Positions 1 to 10,755 of a DNA stretch of 64,000 nt are shown in pieces (position 1 is the stretch's first letter; each line of letters begins with the position of its first letter). Location of the stretch: the NCBI GenBank assembly GCA_933207985.1, contig OW240924.1, positions 73,599,550 to 73,663,549 on the forward strand, in the 5' to 3' direction. The stretch is from Pelobates cultripes (taxonomy: Eukaryota > Chordata > Amphibia > Anura > Pelobatidae). The notes beneath the pieces were generated by a model. That model searched no databases and was not told the DNA's origin. It saw only the letters and a program-made list of their open reading frames with translations. Made by a program: the position numbers and the translations under genes.

Positions 1-13
1 AGTGTCCCTTTAA
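1..13. mobile_element. Right end of a T2-like MITE cut by the window edge
   Basis: The first bases read AGTGTCCCTTTAA, the outward end seen on complete T2-like elements elsewhere in the window (for example at 45471-45483). The rest of the element lies upstream of the window. T2/Kolobok MITEs are known from frogs, with TTAA target duplications and ends of the TTAAAGG type. Confidence 0.5.
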
Positions 14-420
14 AGTTCCAAATGTGCTGTTAAAAGACTTTGCTTCAAATGCGTTTCACCACTCAGGGCTTTATCAATGGTGCAAAATCTTTTACTTTCT
101 TCTCTGTATTTAACCCCTTAGTGACTGTGGATGTACAGGGTACGTCAGACAAAAAACGGTCCTTAACGACCGCTGGTGTACCCTGTACGTCCGCAGCCAA
201 TACGAGCGCTGGAAGTGATCATGATCGCTTCCAGCTGCTCTAAGGGTATTGAAGCGATGCCTGCCATCAGACAGGCTTTCAATGTTCTGCCTGTATGCTG
301 AGTGACTCGAGGGGTCGAGCCACTCAGTGAAGACTAAAATAAATGTAAAAAAAAAGTATTTACACCCCCAACCCCCAAATACTAGCCCCCTCCCTAATAT
401 TAATCCCCTCCCATTCACTT

Positions 421-731
<311 letters not shown>

Positions 732-855
732 GTGTGTGTGTGTACATATATAATGTCATATTAATTGTATTTTTTTTTATTAATATATGCATATAGTAAT
801 ATAAAAATAAATTTAGAGTAAAATTACACACATATGTGTGTATATATAATATATA

Positions 856-892
<37 letters not shown>

Positions 893-1012
893 CAAAATAA
901 TGAAAAATAAAAAATGTTAAATTTATAAAAATAATTAAAAAAAACTCTATACATATATATATGTGTGTGTATATATATGTAATTTTAATCTAACTGTATT
1001 TTGATATTAATA

Positions 1013-1127
1013 TTTCCTGGCTAATCATGGCAGCATATACACATGGGTTAGCTCCTCCCCTACAGCCGATAGGACAGGAAAACCACCAAGGTTTTAAAAG
1101 GAGGCTCCATCCCTAAGGTCCTCAGTC
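1013..1127. repeat. DIRS left inverted terminal repeat
   Basis: It begins TTTCCTGGCTAATCATGG and matches the reverse complement of 6321-6438 almost base for base. The one visible difference is a TAATCATGG versus TATTATTCATGG variant near the tip. It lacks the roughly 34-base outer extension present on the right repeat, as is usual in DIRS elements. Confidence 0.9.
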
Positions 1128-1282
1128 TTTTTCCTGTCCTACAGCCCTTAGGACGTGAGCAATTTGCTCCCTTTACTTCGGACATGTATGTTGTTTTATC
1201 TTCATTACTTTATTTGCTGTTTTACTGTAGTACGTTATGCAGTTGTGCTTTTATGCTGTGATGCATTTAAGCTTTGATATCT

Positions 1283-1362
1283 TTAACCCCTTAAGGACCA
1301 AACTTCTGGAATAAAAGGGAATCATGACATGTTACACATGTCATGTGTCCTTAAGGGGTTAA
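1283..1362. mobile_element. 80-bp piggyBac-like MITE, TTAACCCCTTAAGGAC ends
   Basis: TTAACCCCTTAAGGACC at 1283 mirrors GTCCTTAAGGGGTTAA ending at 1362. The centre (CATGACATG/CATGTCATG) is also self-complementary, so the whole unit folds back on itself. It lies just inside the DIRS left repeat and so inserted after the DIRS copy, or came in with it. Confidence 0.7.
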
Positions 1363-3289
1363 ACTAGTGCATTATACAGCTGTACCTTATTTTTAAGATT
1401 GTGGTACATTATGCGGTTGTGCTTTTGCTAGGAAGCATTTAAGCTGTGTGGCATTTAAGCTGTGTGGCATTTAAAACTGTTTCATTTAAATTGGCATTTA
1501 ATTCTGTTGCATGTAATACCGCAAGTCATTGGAAACCGCAGTGCATTGGAAAACTGCAGTGCATTTGAAGACTGATATATTTTAAAAACTGTTACATTTT
1601 GGAAACTGTGTTAGATTTGAAAACTGTTTTACCTTTTATACCTTGAGGCCTTTAGACTGTGGTGCCTTTAAACTTTGACCTTTTTGCACGTGGTTGCCTT
1701 TTAAACTTCCTTGCAGGCACTTTTTTTTTATCGATTTTGCTTCCCCCTCGGTCCCAGTGATTTATTCCTGGTTTCCTGGGTGTTTAGGGGCCATGTAGGC
1801 TTCAGACAGAGTCCTCTTCCTGGTCTCTAAACAGCAAACACACTCGGAATAGGCCCACATGTGTGCAGTTTGTGCCTTATTGGGCCTAATACAGATGACT
1901 TGTGGGAATACAAGTTGTGGCAGCCATCTTGGATAAGGGCAATTGCCAGAAAGTGCCTAAAATAAAGGGAAACTTACAGTAAACATACACTTATTGGGGT
2001 AAGTATTTGCAGGGTCTCCAGACATGGATAAGTGCTGTCTTCAGCCTGTTTTAAAGCTGTTTCGCTGGTTTCTTATATAATTTAACAGTGCACATTTTTT
2101 CTTAATACTTTACCACAGGTAATATTTAGTTATTTGTCAGGTGTCTGATTTTTCACCAGGATCTGGTTATGAGGAGAAAACAGTGGATGGAATCGGTTAT
2201 GCACTGACTTCCTCCAGAAGGTTGTCGCTTCAGCATGACCTATCACTGTGCAGCCACATGACATGCGGGCAGGGCTTACAAAGTAAGTTCCAGAGGCCTC
2301 AGGGGTAAGAAAAGAGGCCAGGCTTTACCCTGTGGAGGAAGTTATTTCCAACCCCAGAACTACACCACCTAAGTTGCACACTTATGGATCATAGGTGGAC
2401 GCAGACCTGTCCAAAATTTTGCGCCTACCATTGCAGGAGGCTAGCCAGCTGTGATTTCCACTGCTGTTTCTACAAACATGAAATATGTGATTAAAGATCT
2501 AAAGGCTACTATGGAGAGAGATATTAAAAGCCAAGATTGAAGATGCAGTCTGAAGTCTTCAGGTTACAACTGATTTCTTCACAGAAACTTCCCTAGATGT
2601 AACTAGGATATTCTCTGGATCAAATGGCTTTATCTATAGCAACTAAGAAAGCATTATGGTTCTGTTTCTGGGATGATGTCTCATCCTCCAAGTCTGCCCT
2701 CTACACCATTCTATTTGAAGGGGTGGTGCTGTTTGGGAAAACGTCTGATAATTCCATTGAAAAGGTGAATGAGGGCTGCAAGATATTGGTACCTTAGGAT
2801 AGAAGTTCCAAGGATCCCAGCTCCTCATAGTCTGACCGGAGAACCTCCAGTGACCAGTATTTCTGAGATACATTGTGCTACTGGCCCTGCAGGGAATACT
2901 CCAGAGGTAACTCATGGCAGTTGGTAAACCTGCCTTTCAAGGTTCTAATGGAGCTATAACGTAGTCGTTTTGCTCTTCAGCAATGAACATATCTCCTCCA
3001 GTACTAGGAGCCTCATTTTTATGATCACACATACCTGGGCTTGTCATACTCTGGAGGCTTGAGTGGTATCCATGGTCCAGATTGATATAGACTGGAGTTT
3101 TTTCTTAACGGGCACAGGAGTCTCCATACCAACAGGAGTATTAAGACCAATGAATCAAAAGGTAAAACACTGAAGGAAGAAGCCTTCTAGACGAAGAGGA
3201 AAAAAAAAAAATACTTTAGGTCCCAGAACAAGAGCAGTTCCAGGGACAAGTTTCGCCTCTCTTCTGGTGCTAAGAGGAAAAGCACATGT

Positions 3290-3790
3290 AAGCCTACACT
3301 GGACTTAAGAGGGGCCAACAAGAGGCTGAATGTTAGAGTCTTCGGGATGGAGTCAATCAGATCCATATCTCAAGCAATCTGGAAGGATAATTTCCTTACC
3401 TCTATATATCTCAAGGATGCTTACCTTCAGTCCAATCTACAGAGATCTTCAGCATTAGCTCAGAAGAGAACTTCCATGTTAGTGCCCTACCATTTGGCCT
3501 CAATGCGGCCCCAAGGATCTTTCTATCTGCTTATAGTGTTATTGAGAGTCCAGAACTCCACCTGATTCCATTATCTGGAGGATCTACCTCTGATAGCCTT
3601 AGACCCTCAGAAGGCAGGCACACATAGGTATATAGTTCTTTCATAACTCCTAAAGTTTGGCTGCTTGATGAATATCAAGAAAAGCAGTTTCAGACCAGCT
3701 CAGTGGTTGACATTCCTGAGTGGAAAATTCTAGGCTCTGCTTTTCCCTATCTCGGGAACAGTTCCACAGATTGTAAAGGTTTTCTCTCCC
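3290..3790 (+). pseudogene. DIRS reverse transcriptase relic
   Basis: Across frames, the translation from about 3295 shows LDLRGANKRLN, FGMESIRSISQAI and LTSIYLKDAYLQ. These match the DIRS RT blocks with the family patterns DLR..N, K/GMESI and IDLKDAY. At 3572-3583 the catalytic box reads YLED instead of YLDD, so one catalytic aspartate is changed. A 72-residue open stretch (3347-3565) is the longest intact part. Stops interrupt the rest. It belongs to the DIRS element at 1013-6472. Confidence 0.75.
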
Positions 3791-3949
3791 AGTTTCTTCA
3801 TTTCTGCTTGGTAACAGCAAGAAAATAGAGGCAACTACTAGGAATCCTGGCTTCCACCAGCAGACTTGTCAGATGGGCCCAATGGCATCTCTGGATTCCT
3901 TACAGATCCTTCCTATCTTGGTCTAACAAGAGAAAGATTATTGGTGCCA

Positions 3950-4450
3950 GCCACTTACTATGTCCCCATCAGTGGAGTTGCACCTTACCCTGGCAGCTGA
4001 AAGAGGGATTAGATCTGAGTTTCCAGTGAACAGAACCTCTTTGGTCAATTATTAGCTCGAATTCCAGTTTTTATAAGATTGGTTACACAGTGTTTGGACC
4101 ATGTTGCACAATATTTCCATTCATTTGTATGGAATTAAGAGTCATTTTCAAGACTCTTCTTCACTTCAGAGGCTTGCTGAAGAACGAGTGGGTCCAAATT
4201 TGCTCAAATATCAATGCAACTGTATCCTATATCTACCAAGATGGGTCTCACAGATACGTATTGATGGAATTCCAGCCCATAATGATCAGGGCACAGAAGA
4301 ACAACCAGTGGCTCAGAATACCATGGCTGTTTGCTGGAGCCGAATAACTGTGGACAAGGTGGATTGGCAACCAGGTCCTGACGTATCCTCGTGGTTGACG
4401 CAGATTGTCTGATACCCTACATAGATCTGATGGCCATTTCTTGGAACTAC
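3950..4450 (+). pseudogene. DIRS RNase H relic
   Basis: About 4200-4450 translates to NINATVSYIYQDGSHRYVL and, after frameshifts, to an ADWLSR-like stretch and a PYIDLMA stretch. These resemble the SDN.TAVAYI...GG, ADWLSR and DLMA blocks that follow RT in DIRS elements. The expected Ser-Asp-Asn reads Ile-Asn-Ala, so the domain is dead. It sits between the RT relic and the recombinase relic. Confidence 0.65.
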
Positions 4451-4739
4451 CAGGTCCAGAAGTATTTTTTACATGCTAGGACCAGAATGCTCAGGTTCAG
4501 GATACACTGGCTCAAATTTAGAATTTTAGTCTGATGTACATATTTTCCTGTTTTCGACCTTCTTAAAAAGGCAATGCAAAAGGTGACAGTGGAAGACCGT
4601 GTCGACTCTAATTCCTATGACGAATAAGATGATTCTGGAAACTCCAAGGGAAATTCCTGTACGTCCAGACCTATTACAAGGCCCCATGACACACCAGGAT
4701 CCTCAAGTTCTGGTGTTGATGCGGGAGGCCATATTAGTA

Positions 4740-5720
4740 TAGGCATCCCTGAGACGTTCATTGAAATCCTCTTACAATCCTATACAGGCTTTACTAAGCT
4801 TGACATGCTTTTGTCTGTTGGAATTACTACTCGTTCAGGCCTTGAAAGGGTCTGTGTTATAACACTCTAGAGGAACACTTAGCTGCACTTTGCTTCATAT
4901 AGGCATTGATTGAAATCATGCCTCCACTAAGTGTGGTGAAGCCAATATGTGACGTACCAGTGGTCACACAGGCCCTGACTGAACTATTATTCGAACCTCT
5001 AGAAGGAGCTTCCATGGTGTTAGCACAGAAAGTGCTGGTGGCTGGTACCCCAGCAAGGAAAATGGGTGAACTCCAGGCTTGATCCTGTGAACCCCCTTTC
5101 ACTACTTTTCAACAGGTATGGTCGTCTTGCATTTGGCACCTGAAGATCCTGCCTATGGTGAATGCTTATCTATGTCATTCTCTACCTGTACTGAAGGGTA
5201 CCGATTGAGCATTGATGCCCCTGGTGCTTTGCTTCATGTAAGCAACAATTGAACTCAAGCCTCCGCTGAGGGTGTTGAAACCAATATGTGACGTACCACT
5301 GGTCTCACAGACTCTGACTGAACTTCTAGCAGGAGCTTCCATGATGTTAGCCCAGACGTTGCTGTTGCTGGTGACTGGTACCTCAGCAGGGTGAATGTGT
5401 GCACTTAGCTGCACTTTGCTTCATATAGGCATTGATTGAAATCATGCCTCCACTGAGTGTGGTGAAGCCAATATGTGACGTACCACTGGTCTCACGGGCC
5501 CTGACTGAACCATTATTCAAACCTCTAGAAGGAGCTTCCATGGTGGTAGCACAGAAAGTGCTGGTGGCTGGTACCCCAGGAAGGGGAATGGGTGAACTCC
5601 AGGCTTGATCCTGTGTACCCCCATTCACTGAATTTCAACAGGATATGGTTGTCTTGCATGTAGCACCAGTGATCGTGCCTAAAGTGAGAGCCTTTCAATG
5701 CCGTTCTCTACCTGTAGCAA
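4740..5720 (+). pseudogene. DIRS tyrosine recombinase relic, core segment present three times
   Basis: Reading + from about 5447, the frame gives ALTEPLFKPLEGASM, then QKVLVAGTPGRGMGELQA, then after a stop FTEFQQDMVVLHVAP and VPKV. This follows the DIRS recombinase order: the PPFEPL arm, the SARRVSELQAL box with the first catalytic Arg, then the V.L..AP..PKV stretch. The Arg box is degenerate. The same segment occurs at about 4877-5100, 5209-5400 and 5405-5640. The later His/Arg/Tyr boxes are not recognisable, so the enzyme is non-functional. Confidence 0.65.
4875..5640 (+). repeat. Three tandem copies of the DIRS recombinase segment
   Basis: Anchor words TGCTTCATRTA at 4891, 5230 and 5417 show spacings of 339 and 187 bases. 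Each copy carries CAATATGTGACGTACCA, GGAGCTTCCATG and GCTGGTRCC-type blocks. The middle copy lacks the 3' part and diverges most; copies 1 and 3 are closest. Unequal exchange or replication slippage inside the element is the simplest source. Confidence 0.8.
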
Positions 5721-6085
5721 AGGATTTGGGGCATTCTCCACTAGTGCTGTTACAGCATCTCGTGGGCTTCCATGGCAATGGTCTCTGCTGAAGCTTTGTA
5801 AAGTTGGCATTTGGACCTCTTTGAACTAGTTTGTCCTGCATTACATATTGGACATTGAAGCAATTAATGAGGCACAATTTGGACGTCACGTCCGTTCTCT
5901 ACCTGTGCTGGAGGGTATCAGGGCACTCTCCTCTCATGCTGTTGCAGCATCATGGGTTGCCATGGCAATGGTTTCTGCTGACACTTTTTGTAAACTAGCA
6001 TTTGAAACTCTTTAGACACGTTTGTCTGGCATTTCATACTGTTTGTTAAAACAGTCTATGATGCACAATTTGGTACTCAAGTACT
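5694..6085 (+). repeat. Two tandem copies of a 191-bp unit in the DIRS 3' region
   Basis: TTCTCTACCTGT at about 5704 and 5895 starts two parallel segments. Both contain CTGTTRCAGCATC, TTGCCATGGCAATGG-type, TTTGTAAA and ACAATTTGG blocks in the same order. The array continues directly from the recombinase-segment triplication. No coding is recognisable. Confidence 0.75.
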
Positions 6086-6173
6086 TAACTCAGTTCATTC
6101 TTCTATCTATGTTGAATTATTCTGATAATTTGATTGGCTATTCTGTCCCTCCCTCTGTAAGCTTGGGTATTCC

Positions 6174-6271
6174 CCATGTGTATATGCTGCCATGATTAGC
6201 CAGGAAAGTGGAAAATTTATTCATACTTACCGTAATTTTCTTTTCCTGGCTATTATTCATGGCAGCATATA
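6174..6271. repeat. DIRS internal complementary region (ICR)
   Basis: Bases 6174-6207 are the reverse complement of the outer part of the left terminal repeat, with the left-specific GATTAGCC variant. Bases 6208-6271 are the reverse complement of the right outer end, including its extension and the TATTATTCATGG variant. The junction AGGAAAGTGGAAAA joins the two element tips head to head. In DIRS replication models this region templates completion of both ends. Confidence 0.9.
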
Positions 6272-6320
6272 CTTCCCACCCATTAATGTCTCTATTTATG
6301 TACTGTAGAGCTTGTAAACT

Positions 6321-6472
6321 GACTGAGGACCTTAGGGATGGAGCCTCCTTTTAAAACCTTGGTGGTTTTCCTGTCCTATCGGCTGTAGGGGAGGAGCTAA
6401 CCCATGTGTATATGCTGCCATGAATAATAGCCAGGAAAAGAAAATTACGGTAAGTATGAATAAATTTTCCAC
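6321..6472. repeat. DIRS right inverted terminal repeat with extension
   Basis: It starts GACTGAGGACCTTAGGG, mirrors the left repeat, then continues through an extra GAAAATTACGGTAAGTATG-type extension to TTTTCCAC at 6465-6472. That extension is found elsewhere only in the ICR, as the DIRS model requires. Confidence 0.9.
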
Positions 6473-6499
6473 TATATTTATATCAAAATACAATTAGAA

Positions 6500-6503
<4 letters not shown>

Positions 6504-6557
<54 letters not shown>
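6504..6557. repeat. (TA)n microsatellite
   Basis: About 54 bases of TA dinucleotides lie just outside the DIRS right end. A partner AT tract lies left of the DIRS left end, so the DIRS copy sits near the middle of an AT-rich inverted repeat. Confidence 0.95.
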
Positions 6558-6564
<7 letters not shown>

Positions 6565-6659
6565 CATAAATAATTTCATAAACATAGACTTCAAATGTGT
6601 ATATATATTTAAATTCTATGTGCATATTTATGTAATCATTTTTACATAATTATATAATT

Positions 6660-8248
6660 TTATTGATTGCAATTTGGGGGACCTGCCTGAAAACCCAGGC
6701 CAAAAGTCCAGAGAATTTAATTTGCTAGCACTGTATTTAACTCTGTAACTTTCAAAGACACCCTAAAAACTGTACATGGGGGGTACTATTTTACTCGGGA
6801 GACTTCGCTGAACAGAAATATTAGTGTTTCAAAATAGTAAAACATATCACAGCGATGATATTGTCAGTGAAAATTACGTTTTTCACACACAAACGGCACT
6901 TTCACTGATAATATTGTTGTGATACGTTTTACAGTTTTGAAACACTAATATTTCTGTTCAGCAAAGTCTCCTGATTATAACAGTACCCCCCATGTAGAGG
7001 TTTTATAGTGGTTTTAAAAGTTACAGGGTCCAATATAAGGCTGTCTTTTCACATTGAAATTTGCCAGATTGGTTATGTTTTTTTTTGAGAGCGTATGGTA
7101 GCACAGGAATGAGAATTAACCCCATGATTGCATACCATTTGCAAAAGAAGACAACTCAACATATTGCAAATGGGGTATGTTCAGTCTTTTTTAGTAGCCA
7201 CTTAGTCACAAACACTGGCCAAAATTAGCGTTCATAATTGTTTTTTGCATTTTTAACACAAAAACAAACATAAATGCTAACTTTGGCCAGTGTTTGTGAC
7301 TAAGTGGCTATTAAAAAAGACTAGACATACCCCATATTCAATACCCTGGTTTGTCTACTTTTCAAAATATATGATTTTATGGTGATAAATTACATTAGCT
7401 GGGTTTAAAAATGTCCCAAATAGGACATGGGTGCATGATGACCAGCTGTGAAAATTCCAAGTTGGAAAAGTGGAATGCGCACCCTCAAAATAAGGTCTTT
7501 TAGCCCCCAGAGAACCCGACACACCTATACATGGGTGGTATCACTGTACTCAGGAGATGTTGCTGAACACATATTGGAGTATTCTTTGGCAGTAACCCTC
7601 AAAGTTCTCAGAACATTTATTCTTAAATTGCTATGTGTGTCAAAAAAATCAATTATTATTATTTTTATTTTTTTAAATTTGGCATAGATTGGTGGTAAAA
7701 TGGTTGCATGTAAAGAGTCAAAATACCCCAAGTTTAATAACTTAAGTTGTCTTCTTTTAAAAAAAATATACATGTGAAGGGTTATTCAGGGATTCCTGAT
7801 CAATATCTGTGTTACAATGTAACTTTGGTTAATTTTGAAAAAAAATGGTTTGGAAATAGAAAAGTGCTACTTGTACTTATAGCCCTATAACTTTCCAAAA
7901 AAAAAGCTAAGAACATGTTAACATTGGATATTTCTAAACTCAGGACAAAATGTAAAAACTATTTATCATGGGTGTTTTTTGGCGGTTGTAGATGCGTAAC
8001 AGATTTTGGGGGTCAAAGTTAGTTAATTTTTTCATCATATTCTAAATTTTCTTTATAATAAATTATATGATATGATGGAAAAAAAATGGTATCTTTAGAA
8101 AAAACATTTAATGATTTAATGGCTAGAAAAACGGTATATAATATGTTTCGGTACAGTAAATGAGTAAGAGGAAAATTACAGCTAAACACAAACATTGCAG
8201 AAATGTAAAAACTGCCCTGGTCCAAAACGAAAATTGAAAAGTGGTCTG
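6660..8248. repeat. Right half of the piggyBac-like element with two internal foldbacks
   Basis: Two inverted-repeat pairs stand out. Bases 6801-6875 pair with about 6900-6970 (GAACAGAAATATTAGTGTTT and its complement). Bases about 7191-7231 pair with 7273-7312 (CACTTAGTCACAAACACTGG and its complement). No transposase is recognised; the 79- and 82-residue frames at 7448-7773 resemble nothing I know. Confidence 0.5.
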
Positions 8249-8260
8249 GTCACTAAGGGG

Positions 8261-8577
8261 TTAAGGGATTTTCTAGTGTAAGGAATTTAAATATGTATTC
8301 CTTACACTATAGCTCCCTCTACCCCCCTTGCACCCACCCGGCATTGACAAGTTAAGAACCTTTACTGTATTCATTGGATTCCATCCCTGATCTCCCTCGG
8401 TGCTGGGCCGATGCTTTGCCTCCTCTGATGTCACCTAATGCATTCCTATGGGGATTTTATTGATGCTGGATGTACTTATGCAGAGCGTGAGGACATCCAG
8501 CATCAGTTAGGTGACATAAAGTCAGCTAGCAACCAGGAAGTGCTGAAGTGGTCTGGGTGCCCATAGTGTCCATTTAA
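8261..8577. mobile_element. T2-like MITE sharing its left TTAA with the piggyBac-like element
   Basis: The left end TTAAGGGATTTTCTAGTG is a drifted form of TTAAAGGGACACTATAG. The right end CCATAGTGTCCATTTAA ends at 8577. The internal blocks (TTCCTATGGGG, GTGAGGACATCCAGC, GAAGTGGTCTGGGTGCC) are shared with the other copies of this subfamily in the window. Confidence 0.7.
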
Positions 8578-9360
8578 AGCCCCTGTCAGCATGGTAAGAG
8601 GGAAGTCCAGGTATTCTAACCTTTTTTTTTAATTTTTTTTATTCCAAATAACAATTCTGAAGTTGACATTTTGCAACCGGGATTCCGTGGTAACCGTTGT
8701 TTAATTTAGGCGGGCTGCTTTTTTTAAGGCTTTATGTAATATCTAACCTCATAACTTCTCACAATGAGCGGAGCTTGCATCTTATGCAGTAACTGGTTTC
8801 TTTATGTGTGACTATTTGTTCTCATGTCCATATATTTGTGGGATACTAATATAATATCACAATGTTTAACGATCCATCTACAGTAGAATTTAATTGAATA
8901 AAATTAAAAGGGAGTTTTTCATATAATGCTTTTTTGCACTAGTTACACCCGCTTATTTACTGGGCTCTGCCATTTTATTTTATTTTACATATTTATACGT
9001 TTTTCAAGGAAAGAGATTATTTCTATTTACATAGGTCTAGTGTGATTCAAATACTGTTAGTGCTACAGAATAATTGCTTGATGACTTGGAATTCTACAAT
9101 CTCATATTGTTACATTGTACAAAAGGCTACCAAGTGGTAAAACGTTAGAAACATTTAAACTAATTCATACTCCATGGCAATTAAGTGAGCATCCCACCTA
9201 ATACAAACATGATTTACCATGCAAACCAAGCTGCAAAATGTAAACTTCAATCACCCGAATTAAAAACAAAATGTTTTAGCCGATTTAATGCTATATGAAC
9301 TTTTCTTAGGATTTTGGCAACGTTAGAATTTTTAGCCAGTGAAAATGTAATGGTTAAAGT
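8578..9360. other. No recognised feature
   Basis: AT-rich sequence with short T and A runs. I see no repeat end, splice context or frame with recognisable homology. Confidence 0.5.
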
Positions 9361-9680
9361 TTAAGATTTACCGTTAACTGGACCGCCCCTTACATGCTGG
9401 CAGGGGCTATAAAAACCGAGAAGAAAGTGACTTTGTACCATTGATAAAACCGCGAGTGGCGAAACGGGTTTAGTGCAAAGTCTTTTTCCAGCACAGATGG
9501 AACTTGAGGAATGAGGAATCAGTGACCGGACTTTAATAACCAAGAAAAACACCCAGAGACTGACAGGTCACGGACAGACAAGGATTGCTATTGGGAGCCC
9601 CCTTGGGGACTGTTATGCCGGTATAATCCTAACAAAATGTGAGAGCCCAACTTGCTTTTTATTAAATATTTAGAAATAAA
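9361..9680 (+). mobile_element. Penelope-like terminal-repeat fragment
   Basis: It holds a hammerhead-like motif (9434-9477), preceded by GGGGCTATAAAAACCG with a TATAAAA word. The layout resembles the better preserved copies at 21.4-22.2 kb and 30.3-30.8 kb. No coding is seen. Boundaries are approximate. Confidence 0.4.
9434..9477 (+). ncRNA. Hammerhead ribozyme-like motif with U3/A8 core pair
   Basis: Helix I is TGTACCA (9434-9440) against TAGTGCA (9471-9477): 6 of 7 positions pair, one as a G-U wobble. The core reads TTGATAA (9441-9447), then a short CC/GG helix II (9450-9460), GAAAC (9461-9465) and GTT (9468-9470). Compared with CUGAUGA, C3 is U and G8 is A, which keeps a Watson-Crick pair at two positions known to pair in the hammerhead fold. 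The same pair occurs at 21505-21511. Confidence 0.5.
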
Positions 9681-10306
9681 AGTAACTAGTTTTACACAAT
9701 ATTACACTGTGAGCCACCAACTCACCCTTTTCTCTTGTATTTACATGCATAGTGCTGAATAGATGAGGAACGATACAAGGAGAACACTTAAAGGACTCAA
9801 CAAATACTAGGGGGACTTTGTAACTAGAAAACATCAAAGTGCATCTAGATTTAGTATTGGTAGCACAGTATTGTATATATTTTCCTATTTAGTTTGTTAA
9901 AGAATAGGTTGGTGGTTTTTGCTTATTAGAGTACTGCTGCCCCTAGTGGCCTATCGTGAATTAGCCTCCGTTTAGCCAGAGTCGCAACAGTACTCTAATA
10001 CACTTTGACTAACTCTGTTGAGGATAAATACATTTAGTCGGGGGGACAGTGGGGTTCTCTCTCTCTCTTTTCCTGAGCTGTACTTTCCTGTTAGAACTTC
10101 TAAAGCTCTCATAATTTACTACACCTCACGTAGTGTAAGAATTATATATATTAGTGGGATAATAACCAGAGGTTGCAGATGTTTAAAGGGTACAGTAACA
10201 CAGATGTATAGCAAGTGGAACATCGAAGACACATTATGTGGTCACTAAACCTAACAATCAACTCCGCTTACATTACCTGCTTCTGTCATTGGTTGTTTAA
10301 CTGTGT
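9681..10306. other. Unassigned sequence with a small foldback
   Basis: A perfect 13-base inverted repeat, TATTAGAGTACTG (9924-9936) and its complement (9988-10000), encloses about 50 bases. It may be a small MITE, though no target duplication is evident. The remainder shows nothing I recognise. Confidence 0.4.
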
Positions 10307-10755
10307 TTAAAGGACCACAATAGTCACCCAAACCACTTCAGCTCAATGAAGTGGTCTTTGTGCCAGGTCCCCCGGGTTTTAAACCTAGCAGTTTCAGAGA
10401 AACTAGACAGCTAGAGAAACTGCTATGTTTACATTGCAGGGTTAATCCAGCCTCTAGAGGCGCTTCCGCGACACTCAATGCGAAAATCGCATTGAGCACG
10501 CAGAACCTCCATAAGAAAGCATTGAGTAATGCGTTCTTATGGGCGGTTTGAATGCGCACGTGGCTCTTGCCGCGCATGCGCATTCGGCTCCACTTGGGAT
10601 CTGACATCGGAGGGGGAGGAGAGGTCACCATTGTTGAGGGAGCCTGGCGCTGTATTAAGGTAAGTGGCTGAAAGGGTTTTCACCACTTCAGCCCAGTGGT
10701 CTATATAGTGTCAGAAAAATGAGTTTGTTTTCCTGGCACTTTAGTGGTCCTTTAA
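10307..10755. mobile_element. T2-like MITE, 449 bp, both ends present
   Basis: TTAAAGGACCAC at 10307 mirrors GTGGTCCTTTAA ending at 10755. Subfamily blocks follow: CACTTCAGCTCAATGAAGTGG, AGAAACTGCTATG, CCTCTAGAGG, GAATGCGCA and GGAGGAGAGGTCACCA. The 66- and 97-residue frames here are artefacts of its self-complementary layout. Confidence 0.85.

Larger units (their letters stand above)
1013..6472 (+). mobile_element. DIRS-like tyrosine-recombinase retrotransposon (decayed, structurally complete)
   Basis: The element has every structural mark of DIRS-1-type retrotransposons. There are inverted terminal repeats (1013-1127 and 6321-6472), and an internal complementary region (6174-6271) that pairs with both outer ends. 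Between them lie RT, RNase H and tyrosine-recombinase relics in that order on the + strand. No simple target duplication is seen, as expected for recombinase-mediated integration. The 1363-3290 part, where gag should lie, has no frame I recognise. Stops and frameshifts occur throughout, so this copy is not coding-competent. It sits between flanks that are themselves an inverted repeat (about 990-1012 and 6473-6496). Confidence 0.85.
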
